NCBI GenBank assembly: GCA_036505875.1
Contig: DASXSR010000324.1
Coordinates: 14,874-78,873 of the forward strand
Direction of reading: 5' to 3'
From: Onstottus_A sp036505875
GTDB lineage: Bacteria; Acidobacteriota; Blastocatellia; UBA7656
Length of the DNA: 64,000 nt
Shown here: in pieces, positions 1 through 8,557 of the stretch
Numbering within the stretch: the first letter of the stretch is position 1
Layout of the letters: the number at the start of each line of letters is the position of its first letter
Translations under genes and position numbers: made by a program
The notes under the pieces: generated by a model
The model's database searches: none
Told to the model about the DNA's origin: nothing
The model's input: only the letters and a program-made list of their open reading frames with translations

Positions 1-1
1 C

Positions 2-130
2 GAACAGGGATTGCGGCAGGTGGTTCACGCGCACGCAAACCTGATCGCGCGGGTCGAAGTTTCAAGCCCGGCGGTGCTCGAAGATTGCGATTTGCCGGAA
101 GACTATCAGCGAATGCTGGATAGGACGTGA
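2..130 (+). CDS. C-terminal fragment of an unidentified protein
   Basis: The second frame is open from the left edge and gives 42 residues ending in QRMLDRT before a TGA stop; the other two forward frames give less protein-like sequence. The gene starts outside the window, so no start or domain can be judged. The residues visible are mixed polar and hydrophobic with no membrane segment. I do not recognise the family. Confidence that this is a real gene end is moderate, because the frame is intact right up to the edge and ends about 120 bases before the next gene, which is convergent. Confidence 0.45.
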   Translation, partial: EQGLRQVVHAHANLIARVEVSSPAVLEDCDLPEDYQRMLDRT

Positions 131-249
131 GGAAGCCGGGGTGGTTACAAGCTGCTCACCACTTATTACCCATCGGCTACGCTGTGACCAAGAAAGAAAA
201 GAAGGCCCTCAGGTCGAGGACCTTCTCGCTACTTCACTCGTGCAGATCT

Positions 250-603
250 CTAAACGGCTATTCTTTCAGATCGCGAGGCGAACGGAATGACACGGGCCTG
301 GCGGCGTGCGAAATGCGCTTCTCTCAGACGCGCAGCTCTCAACACCGCGCTGTTTGCGGCGACCGATGACGCAAGCAGATAGCTACGACCGCCGCATTGC
401 GAGCAGTTACCGCGCCGATCCAAATAAGTTCTGATCGCGTGCTCTCCTTCGCCCGAACAGTTGCCGCAGATTATTTGAACTCCAACCGTCAGCAAGGCTG
501 TACGCGGCTCGTTCAACTGCGACGGATCAGCGTTCCGTCCTCTCATCAAAACAATACATGCCAAGGTAACCGCAACCGTTATCGCTGCAATGATCGTCAG
601 CAT
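250..603 (-). CDS. Small membrane-anchored zinc-ribbon-like protein
   Basis: A 117-residue protein. Residues about 3-20 form one hydrophobic helix, likely an N-terminal anchor. Two CxxC pairs follow, C46/C49 (CGNC) and C67/C70 (CSQC), spaced as in a small zinc ribbon. The remaining tail is rich in Ala and Arg. A GAGGAG ribosome binding site lies five bases upstream of the ATG, which supports this strand against the overlapping forward frames. I do not recognise a named family. The likely picture is a membrane protein with a metal-binding ribbon on one face; its function is unknown. It is followed by the convergent end of the partial gene at the left edge. Confidence 0.6.
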   Translation of the reverse strand: MLTIIAAITVAVTLACIVLMRGRNADPSQLNEPRTALLTVGVQIICGNCSGEGEHAIRTYLDRRGNCSQCGGRSYLLASSVAANSAVLRAARLREAHFARRQARVIPFASRSERIAV

Positions 604-942
604 AGTTTCTCCTCGAAGCTGTACTCTAAGTCCTTATCAATCCCACGTTTCAGTATCGACTACCTACCATACGAGCAAAACCGAAGCAAAAGATCGATAA
701 TCGGGTTCCAGCAATGCTCGTGCCAATCTCTTTGGGGGCAGCAGCACCATTAAGAGAAATGTGATCCCGTATTGGGCAGCGAATTAGAAAGCGTCTGATG
801 GTTGGGATTTAGGGACTAGTGGGATAGATTTGCACTCGGCCGGTACAAAGCTGCGCATCGGAAATTTCAAATCGACCGCGTTGCTTTATACTTTCGAAGC
901 CGGTTGCGATGCCCTTATCAATTGGCTTTCGACTTGTGATTC
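604..942. other. Spacer without a convincing gene
   Basis: These 339 bases lie between the zinc-ribbon-like gene and the GlsB-type gene, both on the minus strand. Short open frames exist but none has a ribosome binding site or a recognisable sequence. I see no strong hairpin followed by a T-run and no tRNA. The promoter of the zinc-ribbon-like gene should lie in the left part, but no clear hexamer pair was found. Confidence 0.5.
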
Positions 943-1218
943 TCAAGCACGCCGGCCTGTTATGGCGCGCCATAACAGAAGAACTAAGACCGCCCCGACT
1001 ACCGCCAGCAAGAAGTGAAGCAACCGATGGGGATGAGTGTAGCTCGTTGCAGTTGTAGGCCAGATCATGCTTCCTATCAATCCTCCGACTATCGACCCTA
1101 CAATTCCGAGCAGCGAGGTGGCGAAACAACCCATTGGATCGCGACCGGGCACCAGAAAGCGCGCAATCGCGCCGACGATGAGACCGATTATCAGCGCGCC
1201 GATTATGGAAGTGAGCAT
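943..1218 (-). CDS. GlsB/YeaQ/YmgE-family membrane protein
   Basis: A 91-residue integral membrane protein with the family pattern: an N-terminal helix (about 5-20) running into IVGAIARFLVPGRDPMG, a glycine-rich second helix (about 34-52, GIVGSIVGGLIGS) and a third helix (about 66-84). This is the family often labelled transglycosylase-associated protein, which is found widely and often linked with stress, though its biochemical role is not settled. A strong AAGGAGG site precedes the ATG by six bases. It stands alone on the minus strand, downstream of no obvious operon partner. Confidence 0.85.
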   Translation of the reverse strand: MLTSIIGALIIGLIVGAIARFLVPGRDPMGCFATSLLGIVGSIVGGLIGSMIWPTTATSYTHPHRLLHFLLAVVGAVLVLLLWRAITGRRA

Positions 1219-1525
1219 GTGGTCCCCTCCTTTGCCTGACGATGTTATCCGGCGCTTGCTGTGGTGTCAATCGAGATCAGGCCGCGTCGCGGCTGATTTT
1301 CGCACAATCAAGAAGCTCTCTCCCCCCTCTGAGATCCGCAAAAGAAGCTTGGAGCAGTTAAATCCTCAGGCGCCGGCCGAGCCGTAGCGTGGAGGATAGA
1401 AATCTGCCCGAGATTCGATCACGTCAGGGATTATTGTCAACGCAAACGCGCGTTTGTTACCATTCTTGACTAGCTGACGAGGTTTACAGCTACAGCTCCC
1501 GTGCCCATAACCGGAGGAATCATCC
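1219..1525. other. Divergent spacer with no gene
   Basis: These 307 bases separate the GlsB-type gene (leftward) from the GspG-like gene (rightward), so promoters for both should lie here. A short frame of about 100 residues runs through on both strands but lacks a ribosome binding site and any recognisable motif. A TTGACT is present near 1468 but without a well-placed -10 box. The last 15 bases carry the GGAGGA site of the next gene. Confidence 0.5.
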
Positions 1526-2134
1526 GTGAAACTTATCTGGCGTTCGCTGCTAGCGATCGCGGTGACGCTGTCATTCATAGCAGTCGTCGCCTTCGCCCGA
1601 GAGCTTGGCGCGCGTGAGGCTCGCGAAAAAATCGCGCAAGCGTTAGGCTTCGACAAGCCTGATCGCGTCCACATAAAACACATCAGCCACGGTCCCGGTA
1701 GCGAGGCAATCGTCGAGGCTCAGTTCGATGCTGCTTTCAGATTCACAACTGACAAAGACGGCAAGTGGCAAGCGGTTGAGGTTCGCACCGCTGACCGTCA
1801 GTGGGAGTCGATCGAGCTTATTCAGACTGCGATACAAAAAGAGAAGGCCTTGAGAACAACCGCAGAGCTTCGAACGATAGCCACTGCGCTCGAAGCCTAT
1901 CGCCGTGAAACCGGTTCGTACGTGAAAGCCGAGACCGGAGCGGCGCTGATCGATCAGCTTACCCCGCGCTACATGAATACAATCCTCAGGCTTGATGCCT
2001 GGTCGCATGAGTTGGATTACAGGGGCACCCCCGCCAGCTATCGGCTGGCCAGCTCGGGAGCGGATGGGAAGAGCGGCACTGAGGACGACATCGTATTCGA
2101 GAACGGCCGGCTGACAAAAGGGGCGAAAGAGTGA
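1526..2134 (+). CDS. GspG-like (type II secretion G-type) C-terminal domain protein
   Basis: A 202-residue protein starting at GTG with GGAGGA seven bases upstream. Residues about 5-25 form one hydrophobic helix, a signal anchor. The C-terminal third resembles the globular part of major pseudopilins and their relatives: TAELRTIATALEAYRRETG, then a conserved DAWSHELDYR block and the ending SSGADGKSGTEDDI, which is the typical calcium-loop region of GspG. There is no prepilin cleavage motif at the N terminus, so it is probably not a pilin itself but a secreted or anchored relative of unknown role. Its stop overlaps the start of the next gene by four bases (GTGA), indicating a shared transcript. 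Confidence 0.72.
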   Translation: MKLIWRSLLAIAVTLSFIAVVAFARELGAREAREKIAQALGFDKPDRVHIKHISHGPGSEAIVEAQFDAAFRFTTDKDGKWQAVEVRTADRQWESIELIQTAIQKEKALRTTAELRTIATALEAYRRETGSYVKAETGAALIDQLTPRYMNTILRLDAWSHELDYRGTPASYRLASSGADGKSGTEDDIVFENGRLTKGAKE

Positions 2135-2634
2135 CGCAAAACTCCGAACAGTTGCGCGACCGCGTCGCCGTCGCTCACAAGACCGCTCTCACGTTGGTGT
2201 TGGCCTTTTCGCTGTGCATTGTAATTTACACCGGCGTCGGGTTGCTCATCTTGAATCGTCGGGGCGCAACACCGCAAGCGGAGTTGCCGATTCCGTTCTA
2301 CGCAGCAGCGGCGTTGCTGGCAATCGGCTCGATTGTGTTTCGACGCGCGCAGTTGCACAGCGCTAGGCTTGAGATCGTAGCTGCGCATCGAGGAGTCGAA
2401 GGATTAATCAAGCACCTGCTGAATGTGACGATCATCGCCGCCGCCATTGCGGAAATAATAGGAGTGCTGGCGCTGGTGGTTGTCTTCTTCGGCGGAGATC
2501 AGAACGACGTCATAAGGCTTGGGATAGTTGGGCTGATCGTTTCTTTGTATAACTACCCGCGGCGTACGGCTTGGCAGCGAGCCGTGGATTATTTTTCCGC
2601 AACGATGCCGGGCGAAAGCCCGCTTGGCTTGTGA
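2131..2634 (+). CDS. Four-helix membrane protein of unknown function
   Basis: A 167-residue protein with hydrophobic segments at about 19-42, 55-68, 93-118 and 127-140, so four membrane helices are likely. The GTG start overlaps the stop of the GspG-like gene in a GTGA arrangement, which suggests translational coupling. The TPR-protein gene follows within ten bases. I do not recognise a family. The last residues after the fourth helix are polar with RRTAWQRAVDYF. Operon position suggests a role with the GspG-like and TPR proteins in the cell envelope, but this is inference only. Confidence 0.6.
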   Translation: MTQNSEQLRDRVAVAHKTALTLVLAFSLCIVIYTGVGLLILNRRGATPQAELPIPFYAAAALLAIGSIVFRRAQLHSARLEIVAAHRGVEGLIKHLLNVTIIAAAIAEIIGVLALVVVFFGGDQNDVIRLGIVGLIVSLYNYPRRTAWQRAVDYFSATMPGESPLGL

Positions 2635-2643
2635 GGAGTGGGT

Positions 2644-4851
2644 GTGAGCATTGATAGTTTGATCAAAGAGGCGCACACTAAAATCGGACACTTTAAGATA
2701 GGCGCAGCAGGAAGGAACCTTATTTTGAGAAACGACAAAATCGCAACCAGCGCAGTTCTCGTTCTGGTGATGACGCTGGCGGTGAGCACGAAGGCGAAAC
2801 CGGCTCCAGGAGCCGATTTCAGGGCACAGGACAAACAGACGCAGGACAAACAGACGCAGGGCACTGACAAGCGCGCGGAAGCGCTGAAGAAGTACCTGGA
2901 GGCTCAGCGGCTCGAACAAGCAGGCAACTATTCCGGAGCGGTGTCGGCTTACAAAGAAGCGCTGGCGCTGGACCCGAAATCGATCGAGCTGAGAATCGCG
3001 CTCGGCTCCTTGTACCTGAAGAACCGAAACGTCATCGACGCCGAGACGCAAGCGCAGGAAGCGATGAAACTGGCGGCGGATAATGTCGACGCGCGCAAAT
3101 TGCTGGCGCGGATCTACCTCGCGCAGACCTTCGTTGGAACGACAACGGTAAAGGAGAAGGCTCGCGCGGCGCTCAAGGAGTTGGAAGAAGTCGCGCGTTT
3201 GAACCCAAGCGCAAAGATCGAAGTGGGCGATCAAGAGCAGCCGGTGCTTGCCGTTATCGGTGAGCTGTATTACACGCTTGACGAGCCCGACAAGGCGCTG
3301 GAGGCGTTGAAGCGGGTTTCTGAGGGCAGCTCGACCGCAGACCGCGCGCATTTTCAGCTTGCAATGCTTTACTTTCAGAAGAACAAGTTCCGCGAAGCGG
3401 CGGCGACGGCGCGCAAGGCTTACGACATAGACCCGAAGTCTACCCAGTATGCGGGGCTGTTGGCTAAGTCGCTATTGCGAATCGGTCGCTCACAAGAAGC
3501 CCTGGATATTTACAAGAAGGCTATTGGAATCAAAGATACGACTGGCAAAGAGACCAAGCTCAAACCCAAACCTTCCGATGACAAGGAAGACAAGGATGAC
3601 GAAACCGGCACGCTGATCAGCTCGCCGTTGTTTTTCGACTACACCGAGGCGTTGGTTTACGCCGGTCGCTACGAGGAAGCGAACAAGGTGCTCGATCCGG
3701 TCATGAAGGCTGTTCGCAAGGACACACCGGTTTATCTGAATATAGTCAAGTATAAAGCGATCGTGCTGCGGCGAACCGGCAAGCGAGAAGAAGCCGCCGG
3801 GCTTCTCGAATCGGCTCTTAAGGGTCAGGACGTATCGGAAAGCCTCGAGGTGTTGTTCTCGCTGGGTGAGACCTACGAGGAGATGCTTCAATTCGACAAA
3901 GCAATCTCATCGTATGAAGAAGCGCTGACATCGATCGTAAATCCTGATGGAACGGTCGGCGGCCGCGAGCAAGACAAGCAGGCCGCCGAGGTTGTGCTTC
4001 AACGTATTGGCGTGGCTTACCGAATGGCCGGCAAGCGCGACAAGGCGATGGAAACCTTCGAGCGGATGAAGAAGGTCGTTGGCAAGGACCGCCCTCGCGC
4101 TGACCAATTGATCGTCGACACGCTGATCAACGAAGGCAAATACAAAGAAGCGCTCGCGGCGGCGACCGAGGCTGCTACGCGATTTCCCGACGAGAGGTCG
4201 TTCAAGTTCTTGCGCGCGCAGGCGGCCGGAAAATTGGGCGAAACGTCGACCGCCGATTCAACTCTGAAATCGATGTTGAAAGATGCGCCTGATGACGCTG
4301 ACGTCTATCTGTTCTGGTCGAGCGTCCAACTGGATGCCAACCAGGTGAAGGAAGCTGAAGAGAGCGCGCGCAAAGCGGTCGCTATCGAACCAAACGACAT
4401 TGGCCCGCTTGTGACTCTCGCCAGCGTTCAAGACCGTGAGAAGAAGTACAAGGAATCCGAAGCGACGTTAAAAAAGGCGCTCGAGATTGATCCTGATAAT
4501 GCGACGGTTTTGAACAACCTCGGTTACTTCCTCGCCGATCGCAACGAGCGACTGCCTGAAGCTGAGGCGCTGATACGTCGCGCCGTGAACATCGAGCCTA
4601 CTAACGGCTCGTTCCTAGATTCGCTGGGGTGGTTGTTGTATAGGCAGGGCAAGCTTGGCGAGGCGCAGAAGTACCTGGAGCAGGCAGTGATTTATCAGGC
4701 GCGCTCAGCAACGATTCACGATCACCTCGGCGACCTGTATAAGAAGCAAGGCCAGATGGACAAGGCTCGCGCTAAGTGGGAAGATGCGCTCAAGCTTTCG
4801 AGTGACCCGGAAGAGACGAAGAAGATCAAGGAGAAGCTGGGAAGGAAGTAG
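2644..4851 (+). CDS. Large tetratricopeptide-repeat protein
   Basis: About 735 residues made almost entirely of TPR units, recognisable by repeated A-LDP-S/N and EAL-LAP patterns such as YKEALALDPKSIELRIALGSLY and ALEIDPDNATVLNNLGYFLA-like blocks; the final two or three repeats (NNLGYF, LDSLGWLLYRQGK, HDHLGDLYKKQG) are the most regular and match the end of bacterial outer-membrane-associated TPR proteins. A lysine/aspartate-rich linker lies near residue 300. The GTG at 2644 has GAGGAG upstream and follows the preceding stop by ten bases. An alternative TTG at 2725 has AGGAAGGA upstream and would place a clean signal peptide (about 24 residues ending VSTKA) at the N terminus, so export to the periplasm is likely whichever start is used. 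Likely a scaffold for protein complexes. Confidence 0.85.
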   Translation: MSIDSLIKEAHTKIGHFKIGAAGRNLILRNDKIATSAVLVLVMTLAVSTKAKPAPGADFRAQDKQTQDKQTQGTDKRAEALKKYLEAQRLEQAGNYSGAVSAYKEALALDPKSIELRIALGSLYLKNRNVIDAETQAQEAMKLAADNVDARKLLARIYLAQTFVGTTTVKEKARAALKELEEVARLNPSAKIEVGDQEQPVLAVIGELYYTLDEPDKALEALKRVSEGSSTADRAHFQLAMLYFQKNKFREAAATARKAYDIDPKSTQYAGLLAKSLLRIGRSQEALDIYKKAIGIKDTTGKETKLKPKPSDDKEDKDDETGTLISSPLFFDYTEALVYAGRYEEANKVLDPVMKAVRKDTPVYLNIVKYKAIVLRRTGKREEAAGLLESALKGQDVSESLEVLFSLGETYEEMLQFDKAISSYEEALTSIVNPDGTVGGREQDKQAAEVVLQRIGVAYRMAGKRDKAMETFERMKKVVGKDRPRADQLIVDTLINEGKYKEALAAATEAATRFPDERSFKFLRAQAAGKLGETSTADSTLKSMLKDAPDDADVYLFWSSVQLDANQVKEAEESARKAVAIEPNDIGPLVTLASVQDREKKYKESEATLKKALEIDPDNATVLNNLGYFLADRNERLPEAEALIRRAVNIEPTNGSFLDSLGWLLYRQGKLGEAQKYLEQAVIYQARSATIHDHLGDLYKKQGQMDKARAKWEDALKLSSDPEETKKIKEKLGRK

Positions 4852-4961
4852 GCTTTGATATTTAAAGAAAATATGTATCGCGATTTTCGAATCTCGGTTA
4901 AACTCATGATCTGAACTGGGAGGCGTCTGAAATCTAAGCAGTTTGAGACCCCGAAGGTAGT

Positions 4962-5588
4962 ATGCGAATCAAACCTGGTCCGCTCCTCACGCTCGCGACG
5001 ATACTGCTGGCATTAGCTCCGTTTACCGCCCAACGGGTCTACTCGCAAGAGAAGCGCGCAGGAGTCGCTGGCAGCACCGGAGCGGCTCGCGGCAGTTCCA
5101 AGGCTCGCAGCACGAGAAATTCTCCGCGCGACGCGACGGCTGCAGATGAGGATGAGTCGGCGCCCCGCATCTCGAGTCGACGCATTCGGGAGATCGAATC
5201 TCTCGAGCAGCAGTGCCTGGACGAAGTGAACCGAGTGCGCCGCGCTCGCCATCTCTTGCCGCTTGAGCTTTATGAAGGCTTACTGCCGGTAGCTCGCGAC
5301 TACAGCCGCCGGATGGCCGAAGAGCATTTCTTTTCGCACAATGATCCCGACGGGCGCACGGTTCGCGAGCGAGTTGGCGAAGCGGACATCAAGTGGCGAA
5401 TGGTGGGTGAGAACCTCGCTTATTCCAACGGCTACGTCAATCCGGTAGCAGCCAGCCTTCACGGATGGATGGAGAGTCCCGGCCATCGCGCGAATATTCT
5501 TGAACCGGATTACCGGCTGACTGCAATCGGCGCATGGATCGGCTCGGACGGGACAGTTTTTTTCACTGAGATTTTCCTCAAACCATAA
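4962..5588 (+). CDS. Secreted CAP (SCP/PR-1)-domain protein
   Basis: A 208-residue protein. Residues 1-28 form a signal peptide ending at VYSQE. A low-complexity Arg/Ser/Ala linker covers about 30-75. The CAP domain spans about 80-208 and has the family signatures: NRVRRARHLLPLEL, the metal-site region with SHNDPDGRTVRERV, GENLAY, and the SPGHRANILEPDY block near the end. CAP proteins are small extracellular or periplasmic domains; in bacteria their targets are mostly unknown and some bind lipids or metals. The ATG is preceded by GAAGG. It has its own spacer of about 110 bases after the TPR gene, so it may have its own promoter. Confidence 0.85.
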   Translation: MRIKPGPLLTLATILLALAPFTAQRVYSQEKRAGVAGSTGAARGSSKARSTRNSPRDATAADEDESAPRISSRRIREIESLEQQCLDEVNRVRRARHLLPLELYEGLLPVARDYSRRMAEEHFFSHNDPDGRTVRERVGEADIKWRMVGENLAYSNGYVNPVAASLHGWMESPGHRANILEPDYRLTAIGAWIGSDGTVFFTEIFLKP

Positions 5589-5645
5589 TTGCGCTCGTCG
5601 ACCCGCCCCAAGAAGCGACGATCAGTCTGATGATCACGCTCAAGA

Positions 5646-6530
5646 ATGTCCTCCTTGTTTCAAGTTAATTCCTACGCCAAAATCAACTGGACTCTCGACA
5701 TACTCTTCAAGCGTGAGGACGGCTATCACGAGCTTCAAACGATCTATCAAACTGTTTCACTTCACGACCGACTTCGAATTACCGAGAGCGCCGACGCAAT
5801 CGAAATAGCTTGCGACGATCTGCGGGTTCCCTGTAATGAGACCAATCTGATCTTTAAAGCTGCGACGTTGCTGCGCGAAGCTGCGCGCATTACAAAGGGG
5901 GCGCGGATTGAGATCGATAAACGCATTCCCGTAGCGGCTGGGTTGGGTGGCGGGTCTTCGAACGCCGCAACTACCCTTTTGGCATTGGTCAAACTGTGGC
6001 GGCTTGAAATCGATCAACGCGAGCTTACTCGAATCGCTTCGGCGCTCGGTTCAGACGTGCCCTTCTTTTTGATCGGAGGCACTGCAATGGGTGTGGGCAG
6101 AGGCGAACAGGTCCATCCGGTTGAACAGGTTTCCCGCGAACATTTGCTGCTCGTTAATCCCGGGTTCGCAGTCTCTACTCGCGATGCCTACGAAGGCTAC
6201 GCGCGGTTGACAAGGCCAGAGCCGGCTTCTATCATGCCTTTTACTTTGCCGACCGCTAACGGCGTCCGTGAGCTGCCGCTTGCGGCGAGAAACGATCTCG
6301 AAGAGGTTGTGCTCGCCAGCTACCCAGAAATCGCGGAAGTCAAACGCCGGTTGATAGCCGCAGGTGCAAGGCACGCGGTGATGTCCGGCAGCGGCGCAAC
6401 TGTCTTTGGGGTCTTTGATAATTCGCAGGTTACCGAGCGAGCCGAGTCCGAGATGCGCGCGCTCGGTTACTGGACTGAGCGTGTGCGAACGGTTGACCAA
6501 CAGGAGTATCAGGCCACGATCTTCTCGTGA
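5646..6530 (+). CDS. ispE: 4-diphosphocytidyl-2-C-methyl-D-erythritol kinase
   Basis: A GHMP-family kinase of 294 residues, the usual IspE length. It phosphorylates the 2-hydroxyl of CDP-methylerythritol in the MEP pathway of isoprenoid synthesis, in the cytosol. Visible signatures: the N-terminal AKIN with Lys12 of the active site, RKDGYHEL-type loop (KREDGYHEL), the glycine-rich ATP loop at 97-108 (VAAGLGGGSSNAA), the acidic GSDVPFFL block and the C-terminal MSGSGATVFGVF motif. The ATG has no clear ribosome binding site. The order ispE - tRNA-Gln - prs - rplY - pth is a widely conserved bacterial arrangement, which supports the call. Confidence 0.95.
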   Translation: MSSLFQVNSYAKINWTLDILFKREDGYHELQTIYQTVSLHDRLRITESADAIEIACDDLRVPCNETNLIFKAATLLREAARITKGARIEIDKRIPVAAGLGGGSSNAATTLLALVKLWRLEIDQRELTRIASALGSDVPFFLIGGTAMGVGRGEQVHPVEQVSREHLLLVNPGFAVSTRDAYEGYARLTRPEPASIMPFTLPTANGVRELPLAARNDLEEVVLASYPEIAEVKRRLIAAGARHAVMSGSGATVFGVFDNSQVTERAESEMRALGYWTERVRTVDQQEYQATIFS

Positions 6531-6596
6531 GCGGAGTCACACGCAAGAGTCTACCAAGCGGTTTAGCTGGTCTTTCTGGTAACGCGGCGCTTCGAA

Positions 6597-6602
6597 TATA
6601 AT
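6597..6602 (+). promoter_or_regulatory. Putative -10 box of the tRNA-Gln promoter
   Basis: A perfect TATAAT lies 17 bases before the first base of the tRNA. The region 16-18 bases further upstream (TTTCTG/TTCTGG) is only a weak -35 match, so the assignment rests on the -10 box and its position. Confidence 0.45.
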
Positions 6603-6619
6603 CCTTGTCAGACTAACAC

Positions 6620-6694
6620 TGGGGAGTCGCCAAGCGGTAAGGCAGCGGCCTTTGGAGCCGCCATCCGGAGGTTCGAATCCTCCCTCCCCAGCCA
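6620..6694 (+). tRNA. tRNA-Gln (anticodon TTG)
   Basis: The full cloverleaf can be drawn: acceptor stem TGGGGAG paired with CTCCCCA, D-loop with GCCAAGCGGTAAGGC, anticodon stem GCGGC/GCCGC enclosing the loop CTTTGGA with anticodon TTG, and T-arm GGAGG-TTCGAAT-CCTCC. The discriminator base is G and the 3' CCA is encoded (to 6694). It lies between ispE and prs, a conserved position for tRNA-Gln. A perfect TATAAT is 17 bases upstream. Confidence 0.97.
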
Positions 6695-6700
6695 AATTCG

Positions 6701-6756
6701 AGAATCGAAGATGGAGGATGGAGGATCGATCCTCGATCCATCCCTCCTCGATCGTC
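6701..6756. repeat. Heptad hairpin repeat, GGATGGA/GGATCGA family
   Basis: Directly after the tRNA, units of seven bases related to GGATGGA and GGATCGA run into their reverse complements (TCCTCGA, TCCATCC), centred near 6730. The two arms can fold into a long imperfect hairpin. The element fills most of the space between the tRNA and prs and may act as terminator or processing signal for the tRNA; that role is inference. Confidence 0.6.
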
Positions 6757-6773
6757 TTTCTTGTGGGGGCTGT

Positions 6774-7715
6774 GTGAACAACATCAAAGTCTTTTCGGGA
6801 AATGCGAACCGGCCGCTTGCTGAGGAGATCTGTTTTCACTTGGGGATCGAGATCGGCAAGGCGCAAGTCGGGCGGTTCTCCGACGGCGAGTTCAACTTTC
6901 AGATTCTGGAGAACGTTCGCGGAGAAGACTGCTTCATCGTTCAACCGACTTGCCCGCCGGTCGATTCGAACGCGATGGAGTTGCTGATCATGCTCGACGC
7001 GTTTAGGCGGTCGTCGGCGAAACGGATCACGGCGGTGATACCGTATTACGGGTACGCGCGCAAGGATCGGAAGGATCGGCCACGAGTTCCGATCTCGTCG
7101 AAGCTCGTGGCGAATCTGATAACGGGTGCTGGAGCGGATCGTGTGCTGTTGTTCGATTTGCACGCCGGTCAGATTCAAGGGTTCTTCGACATACCGGCTG
7201 ACCACTTGTTTGCGGCGCCCGTGCTGGTTGGGTACTTCCAGTCGTTGGAATTGCGCGACCTCACGGTGGTTGCGCCCGACGCGGGAGGCGTCGAACGAGC
7301 CCGCGCTTATGCGAAGCGATTGAGCGCGGAGCTGGCGATTATCGACAAGCGTCGCGACTACGAGCGACTTGGTGAGGTCGAGGTGCTTCACGTGGTCGGG
7401 GATGTCGAGGCACGAACGGCGCTGATCGTAGACGATATGGTGGACACTGCAGGGACGTTGGTCAAAGCAGCCGAGGCTCTCAAGGAGAACGGCGCAAAAG
7501 CGGTGCTTGCTTCTGCTACGCACGCAGTGCTTAGCGGGAATGCGATTCAACGAATCGAGGATTCGGTGATCGAGCAGTTGGTGGTGACCAACACTATTCC
7601 CACCGAGTCCGCTTGCCGCTCGCCCAAGATTAAATGCCTGAGTGTGGCGAAGCTGCTGGCTGAGGCGATTTTATCGATACACGACGAGACATCAGTGAGT
7701 AAACTGTTTATTTGA
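6774..7715 (+). CDS. prs: Ribose-phosphate pyrophosphokinase
   Basis: PRPP synthetase, 313 residues, makes 5-phosphoribosyl diphosphate from ribose 5-phosphate and ATP for purine, pyrimidine, His and Trp synthesis. The GTG at 6774 gives the expected N terminus NNIKVFSGNANRPLAEEI; an upstream ATG at 6711 would add a 21-residue repeat-derived extension unlike the family. Signatures: GRFSDGEF, the flexible loop with YYGYARKDRK, DLHAGQIQGFF, and the PRPP-binding loop LIVDDMVDTAGT near residue 220. A G-rich stretch precedes the GTG but is a poor ribosome binding site. Neighbours ispE, rplY and pth match the conserved bacterial order. Confidence 0.95.
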   Translation: MNNIKVFSGNANRPLAEEICFHLGIEIGKAQVGRFSDGEFNFQILENVRGEDCFIVQPTCPPVDSNAMELLIMLDAFRRSSAKRITAVIPYYGYARKDRKDRPRVPISSKLVANLITGAGADRVLLFDLHAGQIQGFFDIPADHLFAAPVLVGYFQSLELRDLTVVAPDAGGVERARAYAKRLSAELAIIDKRRDYERLGEVEVLHVVGDVEARTALIVDDMVDTAGTLVKAAEALKENGAKAVLASATHAVLSGNAIQRIEDSVIEQLVVTNTIPTESACRSPKIKCLSVAKLLAEAILSIHDETSVSKLFI

Positions 7716-7732
7716 AGGAAGCGATTTGATGA

Positions 7733-7798
7733 GTGACTCGTGATGCGTGATTCGTGAAGAACCTACTCACGAATTACGCATAACGGATCACGAATCAC
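7733..7798. repeat. Heptad hairpin repeat, GTGATNC family (copy 1)
   Basis: Four left units GTGACTC, GTGATGC, GTGATTC, GTGAAGA are followed by a short centre and right units CACGAAT, TACGCAT, AACGGAT, CACGAAT. The seven-base register is kept across the whole element and the right arm is the reverse complement of the left. It fills the spacer between the prs stop (17 bases before) and the rplY start (17 bases after). Confidence 0.8.
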
Positions 7799-7815
7799 TT
7801 TTGGAGTTCTAGGAA

Positions 7816-8493
7816 ATGATCAAGGACATAACAATCAATGCAAAGCCGCGCGACGGCGTAGGCAAAGGACCGACTCGCAGGCTGCGCGCGCAAGGAATGA
7901 TCCCGGCCGCAGTCTATGGCGAGGGGGGAGACTCCGTGGCTGTGGCGGTGAGCGCCAAGGACATCGCGACGATACTGCGCTCGGACACGGGCCACAACAC
8001 AATTTTCAAGCTCGCGCTGCCGCATGCCGACGGCGAGCCGGCAAATGTGATCATCAAAGACTATCAGGTCGATCCTGTACGCGGCCGCTTGCTGCACGCG
8101 GACTTGTTTCGATTGTCCATGACGACGGTGACGCGAGTGAGCGTTGAAGTTGAGCCGGTTGGTGATCCGGTTGGAGTCAAGACCGAAGGAGGCATATTCG
8201 AGCTCCAGCTTCGCGAGCTTGATGTCGAATGTCTGCCGGGCGACATTCCCGAGCACTTGAAGGTGGAAGTGTGGAACCTCCACATCGGAGACCACGTGAC
8301 CGTCGCCGATTTGATTTATGACCGCGAAAAAGTCAAGGTGCTTGCCGATGAAAGTCAGATAGTTGCCGGCGTGTTGGCGCCGCGTATGATCGAGGAAGTT
8401 GCGCCTGCGGCTGAGGTTCCTGAAGGCGAGGCTGCGCCTGCCGCCGAGCCTGAAGTAATCAAGAAGGGCAAGGCCGAGGAAGAAGGTCAGTAG
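7816..8493 (+). CDS. rplY: Large ribosomal subunit protein bL25 (Ctc type)
   Basis: 225 residues, the long TL5/Ctc form. The N-terminal L25 domain (about 1-95) binds 5S rRNA and shows the family features GKGPTRRLRAQGMIPAAVYG and a VDPVRGRLLHADLFR block; the C-terminal beta domain (about 96-185) holds VPVEPVGDPVGVK-like and EVECLPGDIPEHLKVEV-like blocks. A low-complexity Ala/Glu/Pro tail follows. GGAG lies ten bases before the ATG. The stop codon TAG is the first three bases of an AGTCCGT-family repeat, so the gene end and the repeat are fused. Confidence 0.94.
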   Translation: MIKDITINAKPRDGVGKGPTRRLRAQGMIPAAVYGEGGDSVAVAVSAKDIATILRSDTGHNTIFKLALPHADGEPANVIIKDYQVDPVRGRLLHADLFRLSMTTVTRVSVEVEPVGDPVGVKTEGGIFELQLRELDVECLPGDIPEHLKVEVWNLHIGDHVTVADLIYDREKVKVLADESQIVAGVLAPRMIEEVAPAAEVPEGEAAPAAEPEVIKKGKAEEEGQ

Positions 8494-8557
8494 TCCGTAG
8501 TCCGTTGTCCGTAGTGAGCGGGAACGACTACGGACCGCTGACCACGGACTAAGGACT
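8491..8557. repeat. Heptad hairpin repeat, AGTCCGT family (copy 1)
   Basis: Left units AGTCCGT, AGTCCGT, TGTCCGT and AGTG run into right units ACTACGG, ACCGCTG, ACCACGG, ACTAAGG. The first TAG is the stop codon of rplY and the last bases abut the ATG of pth, so the repeat is the entire spacer. Confidence 0.8.

Noticed and set aside
127..369. 80-residue forward frame at the left end
   Set aside because: It overlaps the zinc-ribbon-like gene on the other strand, which has a good ribosome binding site and CxxC pairs.
2404..3351. 315-residue open frame opposite the TPR gene
   Set aside because: Shadow of the TPR repeats; Arg/Leu/Gln-rich and without family motifs.
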